This document shows, one piece after another, positions 19,011 through 27,685 of a DNA stretch of 64,000 nucleotides. A program made the translations under genes and the position numbers. Numbering within the stretch: the first letter of the stretch is position 1; the number at the start of each line of letters is the position of its first letter. Source of the stretch: JABCYV01 sp963696025 (GTDB taxonomy: Bacteria > Acidobacteriota > Terriglobia > Terriglobales > Acidobacteriaceae); the NCBI GenBank assembly GCA_963696025.1, contig CAVOII010000012.1, forward strand, positions 372,001 through 436,000. Direction: 5' to 3'. The notes under the pieces are model-generated. The model was not told the DNA's origin. It ran no database searches and worked only from the letters and a program-made list of their open reading frames with translations.

Positions 19011-19337
19011 CCATAACCCCAACTCCGCTAGCCTTGCCCTCTATCAACTCGCGTACTTCACCGATGAATCGTGCCTTAACCGACTGTGCGGCGTGACCTA
19101 CACCTTTTCAGCACCGGCGCCTGCCTCGCCGCTATCCCTGTTGAAGTACCAGCTGGCTTTTCATACAATTTTTGTCCGGCACAAAGACAGGAGGCTAAAT
19201 TCACCGGGTTCACTCGGTTCCGCCGAGCTGCCCAGACGCCATTCAATCTAGTGTTCGAAGCAAAAGCATGAGAGGCATAGTGCGGTCTATGCGAGTCGAA
19301 TTAGCCAGGTTGGATTGTGTTGAGATGACAATAGATC
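19011..19337. other. Non-coding stretch upstream of the S4-domain gene
   Basis: About 330 bases. Short open frames exist, but none has recognisable motifs or a good ribosome-binding site. I see no RNA gene or repeat here. It may contain further debris of the preceding pseudogene. Confidence 0.4.
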
Positions 19338-19718
19338 ATGACTTCTGTGCGAATCGACAAGTGGCTCTGGGCCGCCAGATTCTTCAAAGCGCGGGCGTTG
19401 GCCGCACGGGCCTGTGAACTCGGCAGAATTCAATCCAACGGACAATTCGCAAAGGCTGCGCGCGAGGTTCGGATTGGAGACACGTTGCGAGTGACGAACG
19501 ACAGCGGCGATTTTCAGGTGGAAGTCCTACTTCTCAGCGAAGTGCGCGGCCCGGCTTCGGTCGCGCACACGCTGTACCGCGAGACGGATGCGAGCCGGGA
19601 ACTGCGCCTGAAGGTGGCAGCCGAGCGAAAGGCGATGAAGCAGTTCGAAGAGTTACCCCCAGGCAGACCATCAAAACGCGATCGCCGGAAAATCATCCAG
19701 TTCCGGGGCCGAGCGTGA
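19338..19718 (+). CDS. hslR: S4-domain RNA-binding protein, Hsp15 (HslR)-like
   Basis: 126 residues. The N-terminal S4 domain is clear (RIDKWLWAARFFKARALAARACELGRI, then the VRIGDTLRV turn) and the C-terminus is basic (PSKRDRRKIIQF), the full Hsp15 plan. In E. coli Hsp15 binds 50S subunits carrying stalled nascent chains and aids their recycling; the same role is inferred here. The gene is single with no clear operon partner. The start ATG at 19338 places the S4 motif at residue 5, as usual for the family. Confidence 0.85.
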   Translation: MTSVRIDKWLWAARFFKARALAARACELGRIQSNGQFAKAAREVRIGDTLRVTNDSGDFQVEVLLLSEVRGPASVAHTLYRETDASRELRLKVAAERKAMKQFEELPPGRPSKRDRRKIIQFRGRA

Positions 19719-19988
19719 GGCGCTTGCGCGGCGTTTGAGCCGCGCGCCGAAATCCCAAAGCCTGACGATTCATTGCTTGAGTTTTTTCGGGCTTCGGCAA
19801 AATCGTATCTTCACCGATAAGAGTGTTTGCCCGTTCGAAAAACTTTAGCCCTGGCAAGGGTCGTTTCTCACTCGTCAGTGCATTCCTGGTAATGAGACCT
19901 TTGTACCCAGGGATTGACCTTCTAACCCTTTGCCAATCCGTGGAAGCGCAAGCCAGAATAGGGTTTCAAGGCAACAGCGCCCACGCTT

Positions 19989-20699
19989 ATGAACAAATCC
20001 CTTGGAACCGCTCTGGCGCCCATCCCTCCCCCCAAGAAAGCGTCAGCCCGCGTGGCTTTGGTTGACCTGAAGGAACCCGCCAGAATGATTCTGACGGATT
20101 GCTTCCGGCAGTTCGGAGTCGAAACCGTGGTAATAACGAGTAATGTGCCTGACCGCCTGAAGAAAGAGAAATTTGAGGCATGCGTATTGAAGTTGGGCCC
20201 GGAAGCAGAGGCCGCGATGGAGTCTGCCCGTACGTCGCCTTCTAACACTCGCATGGTGATTTATGGCATCGGTGGCAGCGCGCAGGAGGCGATGCGCTAT
20301 TCCAAATACGGAATCAATGCCGTTTTCCACGAACCATTGGAGCGTCCCGCAGCTCTCAAACTGGTCCGGGCGACGCAGATGCTGGTGTTGCATGAGTTCC
20401 GCCGTTACGTGCGGATTCCAGTGATTACGGAGATTTCGATGGTAACCGCCGACAATCGTCGCTTCACGGCGACCAGCCAGGAGATCAGCTCGGGTGGCAT
20501 GTCAATGAAGTGCGCGGAAGATGTTTCTCCGGGAATGAACGTAGAAATCTCCTTCGCGCTGCTGACACTGCCTCGCATCTGGGTCCGCGGCACCGTGACT
20601 TGGCGCAAACCTAACAAGACATTCGGTGTTCACTACGACCCGCAAGATGACCGCCGCATGCGCATCAAAGAATGGATAGAAGCTTACTTGGAAAGCTGA
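19989..20699 (+). CDS. Pseudoreceiver-PilZ c-di-GMP-binding protein
   Basis: 236 residues. Residues about 18-125 look like a response-regulator receiver fold (VALVDL, VIYGIGGSAQEAMRYSKYGINAVFHEPL), but the segment that should hold the phosphoacceptor Asp reads FEACVLKLG, so phosphorylation is unlikely. Residues about 135-235 are a PilZ domain with the c-di-GMP-binding RRYVR and the EISSGGMSM (D/N-x-S-x-x-G-type) motif, and VRGTVTWR. By family knowledge it should bind c-di-GMP and relay it to a partner through the pseudoreceiver. A diguanylate cyclase is encoded at 33.4 kb. The target is unknown and the gene is not in an operon. Confidence 0.82.
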   Translation: MNKSLGTALAPIPPPKKASARVALVDLKEPARMILTDCFRQFGVETVVITSNVPDRLKKEKFEACVLKLGPEAEAAMESARTSPSNTRMVIYGIGGSAQEAMRYSKYGINAVFHEPLERPAALKLVRATQMLVLHEFRRYVRIPVITEISMVTADNRRFTATSQEISSGGMSMKCAEDVSPGMNVEISFALLTLPRIWVRGTVTWRKPNKTFGVHYDPQDDRRMRIKEWIEAYLES

Positions 20700-20863
20700 A
20701 GAGCTCACCCCTGCAGTCCGAACTGATCGATTGCCTGAAAACTAGTACTGGCATCTCGTTGCGGTAACGATGCCCCCAGATTCCCTTCGACTTCGCTAAG
20801 GCAGGCTCTCGCCCGGTTGAAGAGTGCCGGATCGTCCGGAATGACTCCGCTGGCCGCAAAAGG

Positions 20864-20869
20864 TAGAAT
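20864..20869 (+). promoter_or_regulatory. Candidate -10 box of lipA
   Basis: TAGAAT lies 12 bases before the lipA ATG, implying a leader of about five bases. No strong -35 hexamer is visible. Confidence 0.35.
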
Positions 20870-20881
20870 CAAGTCACGAAC

Positions 20882-21805
20882 ATGGCAGGCGCTCCTCAAC
20901 TCGTACAGATTGCTCTTGGGCTTCCGGTTCGACAGCCGAAGCCGGAGTGGCTCAAGGCGAAAGCTCCAACTGGGGAGAACTTCCATAATCTCAAGAAGCT
21001 GGCCCGAGGCCTGGGACTGCACACGGTTTGTGAATCAGCGCAGTGTCCCAACATCGGCGAGTGCTGGAATCATCGCACCGCGACGTTCATGCTATTGGGC
21101 GACATCTGTACCCGGCGCTGCGGTTTTTGCGCGGTGTCCAAGGGCAAGCCGGGGACTATTGATTGGGACGAGCCGCGCCGCGTGGCTGAGGCCGTAGCTA
21201 CGCTGGGGTTGAAACACGCGGTTGTGACCAGCGTGAATCGCGATGACGACAATTTGGGCGGTGCGCGCATTTTTGCTGAGACCATCCGGGAGATTCGAGA
21301 ATTGTCCCCGGGCTGCCGCATCGAGGTTTTGATTCCGGATTTCCAAGGTCTCGACGACGCGTTACGGATGGTCCTTCAAGCCAAGCCGGACGTGCTGAAC
21401 CACAACACGGAGACGGTTCCCCGGCTGTACCGCGTAGTCCGTTCTGGCGCCCGTTATGAGCGCACTCTACGACTTTTGGAGTGTGCCAAGAAATTCTCCC
21501 CTGGAATGGTGACTAAATCTGGGGTCATGGTGGGGCTTGGCGAGACGTCTTCCGAGCTGGTTGAGGTTTTCCGCGATCTCGGTTCGCGTGGCGTGGACAT
21601 CCTCACGGTCGGGCAGTACTTGCGGCCGTCGCGTGATCATTTACCAATTGCCCGTTTTTACAGTCCGGACGAATTTCGTGCGCTCAAGGATGATGCTTTG
21701 CGCTTCGGGTTCCGGCATGTGGAATCGGGGCCACTGGTGCGATCCAGCTATCATGCACATCAGCAGGCGGCAGCTACTTCAGAGGCGTATTTGCGCAACG
21801 CTTGA
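20882..21805 (+). CDS. lipA: Lipoyl synthase
   Basis: 307 residues. Radical SAM enzyme that inserts two sulfurs into protein-bound octanoyl groups. Both iron-sulfur sites are intact: the auxiliary cluster cysteines C50, C55, C61 (CESAQCPNIGEC) and the radical SAM triad C76, C80, C83 (CTRRCGFC). Other conserved stretches are TSVNRDDDNLGGA, NHNTETVPRLY, KSGVMVGLGE and TVGQYLRPS, and the final RSSYHA contributes the conserved Ser ligand. Length is normal. No lipB is adjacent, so octanoyl transfer must be encoded elsewhere. It converges with the MlaD-like gene. Confidence 0.97.
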   Translation: MAGAPQLVQIALGLPVRQPKPEWLKAKAPTGENFHNLKKLARGLGLHTVCESAQCPNIGECWNHRTATFMLLGDICTRRCGFCAVSKGKPGTIDWDEPRRVAEAVATLGLKHAVVTSVNRDDDNLGGARIFAETIREIRELSPGCRIEVLIPDFQGLDDALRMVLQAKPDVLNHNTETVPRLYRVVRSGARYERTLRLLECAKKFSPGMVTKSGVMVGLGETSSELVEVFRDLGSRGVDILTVGQYLRPSRDHLPIARFYSPDEFRALKDDALRFGFRHVESGPLVRSSYHAHQQAAATSEAYLRNA

Positions 21806-21821
21806 CCAGTGCGCCCACTCT

Positions 21822-22901
21822 TCAAAACACTTTGAGTGTGATGGTGAGATATTTCTTGGGATTCTCGCGCACCGATTTGACTAGTTCCCGGCTCTCTACC
21901 AACAACTGGCTTGCATTGTTGAATACTGCGGGGTCTCTCAGAAACATGCCCGCCGAGCCTTCTCCGGCCTCCAGCCGATCAGTAATCCGCGAGAGTTTAT
22001 CGATCGTTTCCTGCAGCCTGTTGGCGAACTCCTCATCCTTGGTCAACTTGCCCAGCGCGCCCTTGCCCGCGTTGACATCGTCGGTAAGTTTCTTGACGTT
22101 GGCGATGGTGTCATTGGCATTGTTGTAGAGTGCCGGATCTTTCAGCAGCTTCCCAGCGCTTCCCTTGCCAGCCTCTAAATCGCCGATGATTGCGTTTATA
22201 TTATCCACGGCGGCGTTCGCCTTGCGATACAGTTCATCGTTGGCAACCAGTTTGCCCAGGGTCCCGGTACCCTCGGTAACTTCACTCACCAGTTTCTGAA
22301 ATTCGCTGACGGTTGTATTCAACCGGTTGTAAAGGCTGGGATCGTAGATCAGCTTGCCGACTGATCCATTGCCGCTTTCCACGAAAGTGACGATCCGATC
22401 AAGCCGTTTGATTAACGAATCCAGGTTTTGCAGCGAACCCTGGCTGGCGCGCACGACGTCCTGAAAATCGGGAACGCTGCGGCTAGATAAAACCGCCCCG
22501 TCTTGGACTTCATTCCCCTTAGCCCGCGAGCTGTCGATATCAATGTAAGTTTCACCCAGCACCCCGGCGGTGGAAAGCAGAGTCACGGAGTCCTGGCGCA
22601 GATTGAAGTGATACTTTGTGCTTACCTTCATAGTCACTTCGACCGGAGTAAGCAGCTTGTCTTTGTCCGGAACAATTTGGATAGCGCTGACGTTCCCGAT
22701 ATCCACTCCGTTAAGCCGCACCGGCGCGCCCACGCGCAGGCCGCTCGCGTTGTCGAAATACGATTTGAGCTTAATCTTCGCAGTGAGGAATCCGCCCGTG
22801 CCGCTCATCAAGAAAATCAGAACGCCCAGCGTAATGCTGGCAACTAATACCGTGATCCCGACTTTTAGTTGCGACCACTTCAACTGCTTCTGGCTAGGCA
22901 A
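21822..22901 (-). CDS. MlaD/MCE-domain lipid-transport protein with five C-terminal repeats
   Basis: 359 residues. One N-terminal membrane anchor (residues about 14-34) is followed by an MCE domain (LKSYFDNASGLRVGAPVRLNGVDIGNV; GVLGETYIDI). MCE proteins form hexameric rings that shuttle phospholipids between membranes, usually with an ABC transporter (MlaE, MlaF). No such partner is adjacent in this window. The C-terminal half holds five copies of a unit of about 41 residues, each centred on G-x-G-S/T/A-x-G-K/M-L/F followed by D-P-x-L-Y-N, probably long helices with repeated turns. The start is a TTG; the nearby ATG reads directly into a stop. Confidence 0.88.
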   Translation of the reverse strand: MPSQKQLKWSQLKVGITVLVASITLGVLIFLMSGTGGFLTAKIKLKSYFDNASGLRVGAPVRLNGVDIGNVSAIQIVPDKDKLLTPVEVTMKVSTKYHFNLRQDSVTLLSTAGVLGETYIDIDSSRAKGNEVQDGAVLSSRSVPDFQDVVRASQGSLQNLDSLIKRLDRIVTFVESGNGSVGKLIYDPSLYNRLNTTVSEFQKLVSEVTEGTGTLGKLVANDELYRKANAAVDNINAIIGDLEAGKGSAGKLLKDPALYNNANDTIANVKKLTDDVNAGKGALGKLTKDEEFANRLQETIDKLSRITDRLEAGEGSAGMFLRDPAVFNNASQLLVESRELVKSVRENPKKYLTITLKVF

Positions 22902-22995
22902 TCATTCCCCCAAGCAGGGCCATTGCAGGCAATCTCCAAGGTCGTCCCGAGCACAAGTAGATTTTTTGCATCATAGCAGACAGCCATCCCCAGAT

Positions 22996-25404
22996 TCACG
23001 CCGGAGGCCGGCGGGGCTGCAGTGCCCTAATCAGAAACAGGGCCAGCAGATAAGCTACGGCTCCGCAAGCTTGAGTGACGTTGAGCCCGAATTCGATGGC
23101 GATCACCATGGCGAGAACCGAACCCAACACGCTGGAAGCGGCGTTCATGGCCCAGGCCCACTCCACGGAGTTATTGTTCGCGTCGCTCTTCTTCGGCCCG
23201 GGAAATAGAGCCGGAACGCTGGCTAGGGCGCGCAAGCCCGTGGGGAATGGCATCCCCATGGCAAACCCCAGTGGAACCAGGAGCATGGCACTCACCAGCA
23301 GCTTGACCGCAAACCTAAGCCCTATCAGCCGATTTAGAAGTAATGGCATGAAGAGCACGTAGACTAGTAGCACGGCCACAATCAGCATCAGAAGCGCCCG
23401 CACACGTGCGGCATTGGCCAGCCATCGGCGCGACGCCAAGCTGCCAGCGCCGCTCGAAAGGAGAAGCAAGAATACAACTACGGTCAACGCGTATGTGGGA
23501 TGACCGAGAAATAAAACGAATCGCTGGATGAAGGCAATCTCTACCAGAATGTATCCCAAGCCGATGACGACGAAGTACAACAATGGAGTCACGCGTTGTT
23601 GTTTGCGTCTGCCGCACACCGCCAGGGGAACCATCACGAAGCCGAGCACCGCGACCAAGGAAATGACCAACACCGTTCCCAGCACGGCGACACCCAGGTT
23701 CACTTTCCAGTCGATCCCTTGATGCGAGGTTCCTTGACGTAGCATCTGGCCAATCTTCACGGTAAAGAAAAAGAAGGGAGCATTGTCGTTCACGGGTGAG
23801 ATGTTGTAAGGATAGTGCTTGGCGAAAACGTGGGGGTCATTGCTCGCGATCAGGGCGGAAAATGCATTCTCCCCGGGCGCGGACGGCAGGTACAGCGCGG
23901 CCAGTGATGGATGGTAGCGGAGATCCGCTTCAACGGTCTTCTCCTCTTCGGCGGTGAATGCACTCTTCTTCGCCAAAACCGCGACCGGGATTCCGTCTTC
24001 GTTGAGATCGCCTTGGGAGATCACGATGAAGTGTCCGGCAGGATTCGCGATGCCCAAACTGTGGAGGGCTTGCATGGCAACCGAGACCACGCGTAAAGCT
24101 TCCCGGGGCTGCCGGAACTCCCAGCGTGTGATGGCGATCATTCCATCGGGCTTCAGGTGCTCGAAATATTCGCGAAATGCTTCGACTGTGTAGAGACTGT
24201 TCTCGCTGAGGGCAAATGCGCCCGCCGCGGTGGACGCCCAGGTGTCGACGAGGGTCATCTGCACTACGTCGTACCGCGCTTGCGAGTTGCGAATGAACGA
24301 TCTGCCGTCGGTGACATGGATGTGTACCTCGGGAAGTTCGTACAAGTGAAACGCATAGTCTGCGTAGCGGCCGCGCATGATGGTGTCAGCGATGATGGGA
24401 TTGATCTCTATGCCAGTTACACTAGGGCTGCCGTTGGCGACGGCGCGCAGGACGTCCACGCCCCCGCCCGGTCCGATGATGGCATACTCGCCGCGTGGCC
24501 GAAGCACATTGGCCAACGCTGGTGGCGCTGACATCAAGTTCTGCTGCCACACCGTGCCCCGCCACTTTTTTGGATCGACATTCGTGATGGCCGTAGATGC
24601 ATCCGCATCGATAACTATGGTTTTGGCATTGCGTTGGCGGTCTACTTCCACGCGTGAGATCGCGTTCCAACGGGCGAACTCCACCCAGGACGCATCACGC
24701 GGCTTACCCTTGGCATAAACAACATCAATTATCCTGCCGGAGTGGTTCACCGCGATCAGCAAAAGCAAGCCGGCGGCCAGGGTGGTGTTGTGCATCCAAG
24801 CTCGCCGGGTTGGCGCCCAGACGGCGCCCGCAATCGCGGCAGCGACTCCCGCGAAGAGGATTGTATTCGGCCCGCCCTGCCAGTTGAGAAGTGGAACAAT
24901 TGCGAGACAAGCCAGCGCGCCGCCCGCGAGATCAGATCCGTAGAGCAGCGGGATATGGGCCGGCTCACGCGCGAATATGATAGAGAATTCGATGCCGGTA
25001 AGAAAGAAGGGAACAGCCGAACACAAGTACATCGCAGTCAATCGCACCAGGTTTCCACGGGCGAGTTCCAGCGACACCGGAATGCGCAATGCCACCAACA
25101 GCACCAGGACTACGACCAGCGCGTTTGCTTCGCAGAGGCGAGAAAGCAGCCTGCGAGTCTCGAAGCGCCCCAGATAATCCTTTCTCAAGTACGCAAATAC
25201 CCCACCAGCGCCTAGGCCCAACAGCGCGATCGAAATCGCTAGAAAGGCAAAATGATAGAAGAGGACAACCGAGAACACGCGGGTCAGCGCGAGTTCGAGA
25301 AGCAATGCGGCGAAACTGCTCACGGCAATACCTGCCAATAATGCGCGGTCATAGGCCCTTTTCGAGATATTGGCAAGGGTCGAGAGAGCAATTTCACTGG
25401 TCAA
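22996..25404 (-). CDS. Polytopic membrane protein with central spermidine-synthase-like domain
   Basis: 802 residues. About seven hydrophobic segments precede and seven follow a soluble middle domain of about 350 residues. That domain shows a Rossmann SAM-type loop (AIIGPGGGVDVLRAV near residue 315), GIEINP as the acidic motif after the second strand, and VHVTDGRSF-like spacing, all typical of aminopropyltransferase/spermidine synthase folds. Polyamine synthesis itself is not established; such membrane-embedded versions are widespread and uncharacterised. The start is TTG and could be slightly off. The gene is flanked by the MlaD-like gene and acpS, both on the same strand. Confidence 0.83.
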   Translation of the reverse strand: MTSEIALSTLANISKRAYDRALLAGIAVSSFAALLLELALTRVFSVVLFYHFAFLAISIALLGLGAGGVFAYLRKDYLGRFETRRLLSRLCEANALVVVLVLLVALRIPVSLELARGNLVRLTAMYLCSAVPFFLTGIEFSIIFAREPAHIPLLYGSDLAGGALACLAIVPLLNWQGGPNTILFAGVAAAIAGAVWAPTRRAWMHNTTLAAGLLLLIAVNHSGRIIDVVYAKGKPRDASWVEFARWNAISRVEVDRQRNAKTIVIDADASTAITNVDPKKWRGTVWQQNLMSAPPALANVLRPRGEYAIIGPGGGVDVLRAVANGSPSVTGIEINPIIADTIMRGRYADYAFHLYELPEVHIHVTDGRSFIRNSQARYDVVQMTLVDTWASTAAGAFALSENSLYTVEAFREYFEHLKPDGMIAITRWEFRQPREALRVVSVAMQALHSLGIANPAGHFIVISQGDLNEDGIPVAVLAKKSAFTAEEEKTVEADLRYHPSLAALYLPSAPGENAFSALIASNDPHVFAKHYPYNISPVNDNAPFFFFTVKIGQMLRQGTSHQGIDWKVNLGVAVLGTVLVISLVAVLGFVMVPLAVCGRRKQQRVTPLLYFVVIGLGYILVEIAFIQRFVLFLGHPTYALTVVVFLLLLSSGAGSLASRRWLANAARVRALLMLIVAVLLVYVLFMPLLLNRLIGLRFAVKLLVSAMLLVPLGFAMGMPFPTGLRALASVPALFPGPKKSDANNNSVEWAWAMNAASSVLGSVLAMVIAIEFGLNVTQACGAVAYLLALFLIRALQPRRPPA

Positions 25405-25461
25405 GGTGTTGGATGAGAATGCGACAGTCTAACAGAAGCTGAATGTCCCCTTCCCAAAGGC

Positions 25462-25839
25462 TCAACTCTCTAGGATGACCTGCGCTATCGCCTGTCCAGC
25501 CGTGTGGGAGAGCGAAAGCGCAATGTGCACGGCGCCGAGTTGCGCTGCAAACTCAGCCGCTTTGCCGTGGAAAGCAATGGTCGGGCGGCCTCCGGGCTGG
25601 CGGCACACTTCGATGTCGCGCCAGCGCACCCCATGACTCCAGCCGGTGCCGAGAGCCTTCATGGCAGCTTCCTTGGCGGCAAAGCGCGCGGCATAGCGTT
25701 CCACGCGGTTGGCCTTCGATTCACAATAACGGATTTCACCTTCGGTGAAGATTCTGTGCAGGAAGCGATCGCCGTGACGGGCTATGGCCTGACCAATCCG
25801 TGGAACTTCCGCGATGTCGATTCCTGTACCTACGATCAT
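25462..25839 (-). CDS. acpS: Holo-[acyl-carrier-protein] synthase
   Basis: 125 residues, exact family length. It transfers 4'-phosphopantetheine from CoA to acyl carrier proteins. The magnesium-binding GTGIDIAEVPRI motif and the RFAAKEAAMKALGTG catalytic motif are both intact, with SLSHTAGQAIAQV at the end. The start MIVGTGIDI is typical. The gene lies downstream of a small membrane-protein gene on the same strand. It could modify the acyl carrier domain of the lipid fusion at the window start as well as ordinary ACP. Confidence 0.95.
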   Translation of the reverse strand: MIVGTGIDIAEVPRIGQAIARHGDRFLHRIFTEGEIRYCESKANRVERYAARFAAKEAAMKALGTGWSHGVRWRDIEVCRQPGGRPTIAFHGKAAEFAAQLGAVHIALSLSHTAGQAIAQVILES

Positions 25840-25925
25840 GGGAAATCACGTTAGCACAAGCAGTATTCTAGTCATCTCATTTGCCGGCGCTGGTTCGCGA
25901 AAACGACGTCTGCTGTGAGCGTTTC

Positions 25926-26192
25926 TCAATTTCCCGCAGCCGGTTTGCGGAGCAGGGTCATGGACAAATAGGCACCGATCCAGGACCCTAAAGCTGCGAA
26001 GCAGACGTATACCCAGTTTTTTGTATAGCTGATGACCGCAAACGCTGATAACAGATACCAAACGCTGCTCCATGTGGCTGCCGGCACGCGTCGTCGCGAC
26101 GAGACGGCCGCGTTGAACATGACGTACACGGCGTCGGTCGCGGCTGTGGATGCAAAGACGCCAAGAGCCAACCAGGGATCGATTCGCCACAT
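25926..26192 (-). CDS. Small membrane protein of unknown function
   Basis: 88 residues from the ATG at 26192, preceded by a good ribosome-binding stretch (GAGGCGAGGATAAT). Three hydrophobic segments are visible (WLALGVFASTAATDAVYVMF, SVWYLLSAFAVISY, WVYVCFAALGSWIGAYL). No motif allows a functional call. It is read away from the kinase-RapZC gene and into acpS. A longer frame from 26243 lacks a good start context. Confidence 0.65.
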   Translation of the reverse strand: MWRIDPWLALGVFASTAATDAVYVMFNAAVSSRRRVPAATWSSVWYLLSAFAVISYTKNWVYVCFAALGSWIGAYLSMTLLRKPAAGN

Positions 26193-26257
26193 TATCCTCG
26201 CCTCTAAAGCGATTGCTGGATGATATCTTGGTAAGGCAATCACTGACCAACGCTCTC

Positions 26258-27685
26258 ATGGACGTTCTCGAGAAACTCTTTGAGCGGCATTTTCACTCCC
26301 CCGTCGCACAGGTGCAGCCCCTGCAGGGCGAACTGGGCGCTTCCGGACGAAAGATTATCCGGCTTGGTAACGGAGAGCTGAGCGCGATCGGCATTCTCTA
26401 CAACGTCCGTGAAGAAAATGTAGCCTTCCTCGAGTTTTCCAGGCATTTTCGCCGCCACGGGCTGCCAGTACCTGAAATCTATGAAGAAGACTTGATTGAG
26501 GGCGCCTATCTCGAAGAAGACTTGGGGGATACGACGCTCTTTGAGTTTCTTTCGACAAATCGTGCCGGCGAAAACATTGCCCCTCGGGCGATTGAAGCAT
26601 ATCGCAAAGTCGTGGCGGTGTTGCCACGCTTTCAGGTGGAAGCCGGTCGCGATTTGAACTACAAACTGTGCTATCCGCGTGCCAGTTTCGACCGGCAATC
26701 CATCGCCTGGGATTTGAACTACTTCAAGTATTACTTTCTTCGGCTGGCTGGCATTCCCTTCAACGAACAAGCACTAGAGGACGATTTCGGCCGTTTGACG
26801 AAGTTCCTGTTGAACGCCACCCACGATTATTTTATGTATCGAGATTTCCAATCTCGCAACATCATGTGGCGCGATGGCCAACCATATTTTTTGGACTATC
26901 AAGGCGGCCGCAAGGGTGCGCTGCAATATGATGTCGCATCTCTTTTGTACGATGCCAAGGCCGACTTGCCGCTCGAGCTGCGCCAGCAATTGCTTGATCA
27001 TTATCTCGATGTTCTTGCCAGGTTCATCAAGCTGGAACGCGAAGTATTCATGCAGTACTACAATGCCTACGTTTACGTCCGCATCATGCAGGCCCTGGGC
27101 GCTTATGGCTTTCGCGGCTTCTATGAGCGCAAGGCACATTTTCTGCAGAGCGTCCCTTATGCGCTGAAAAACCTGCGCTGGCTGCTGCACAACGTCACCC
27201 TGCCCATCGCCCTCCCCACACTGATGGATGCGTTCAACAGCATGCTCGGCTCGGAGAAATTGCGGAGCCTGGCTTCCGACGCAGAGGATCTCACAGTACG
27301 GATTTTCAGCTTTTCCTTTCATCGCGGCTGGCCGAAAGACGAGACGGGGAATGGCGGCGGATTCGTCTTCGACGGTCGCAACCTTCCGAATCCCGGCCGC
27401 GAAGAACGTTTCAAAGCACTTACAGGCAAAGACGCGCCGGTCATCGACTACCTGAATCAGCAAGAGAGCGTGCATCAGTTTCTGGCCAGCGTCCTGTCGC
27501 TGGTGGACGCCAGCGTGAGCGAATATCAGCGTCGCGGATTCAAGAACCTGATGGTGTCGTTCGGCTGCACTGGTGGACAGCATCGCTCAGTGTACTTGGC
27601 AGAACAACTGGCGAAGCGTTTGCGTGGCAGGAACGGCGTTGAAGTGGTAGTGCGCCATCGAGAGTTGGAGAACGCACAGGAATGA
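26258..27685 (+). CDS. AmgK-like sugar kinase (APH fold) fused to RapZ C-terminal domain
   Basis: 475 residues from the ATG at 26258. Residues about 1-340 have the aminoglycoside-phosphotransferase kinase fold: LEEDLGD, catalytic loop MYRDFQSRNIMW (about 193) and metal-binding FLDYQGG (about 212). Residues about 345-470 match the C-terminal domain of RapZ (FSFSFHRGWP; MVSFGCTGGQHRSVYLAEQLA), which in Enterobacteria binds glucosamine-6-phosphate and regulatory RNAs. The frame overlaps the next gene by four bases (ATGA), and that gene is a MurU-like nucleotidyltransferase. By analogy with Pseudomonas AmgK-MurU, it may phosphorylate MurNAc or GlcNAc at C1 in wall recycling. The regulatory role of the RapZ domain is inference. 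Confidence 0.82.
   Translation: MDVLEKLFERHFHSPVAQVQPLQGELGASGRKIIRLGNGELSAIGILYNVREENVAFLEFSRHFRRHGLPVPEIYEEDLIEGAYLEEDLGDTTLFEFLSTNRAGENIAPRAIEAYRKVVAVLPRFQVEAGRDLNYKLCYPRASFDRQSIAWDLNYFKYYFLRLAGIPFNEQALEDDFGRLTKFLLNATHDYFMYRDFQSRNIMWRDGQPYFLDYQGGRKGALQYDVASLLYDAKADLPLELRQQLLDHYLDVLARFIKLEREVFMQYYNAYVYVRIMQALGAYGFRGFYERKAHFLQSVPYALKNLRWLLHNVTLPIALPTLMDAFNSMLGSEKLRSLASDAEDLTVRIFSFSFHRGWPKDETGNGGGFVFDGRNLPNPGREERFKALTGKDAPVIDYLNQQESVHQFLASVLSLVDASVSEYQRRGFKNLMVSFGCTGGQHRSVYLAEQLAKRLRGRNGVEVVVRHRELENAQE

Noticed and set aside
19086..19271. 61-residue plus-strand open frame before hslR
   Set aside because: No motif, no good ribosome-binding site, irregular composition; probably debris.
19823..20065. 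80-residue plus-strand open frame before the PilZ gene
   Set aside because: Overlaps the PilZ gene start in another frame, has no ribosome-binding site and no recognisable motif.
26774..27583. 269-residue minus-strand open frame
   Set aside because: Antisense to the kinase-RapZC gene; no motifs.
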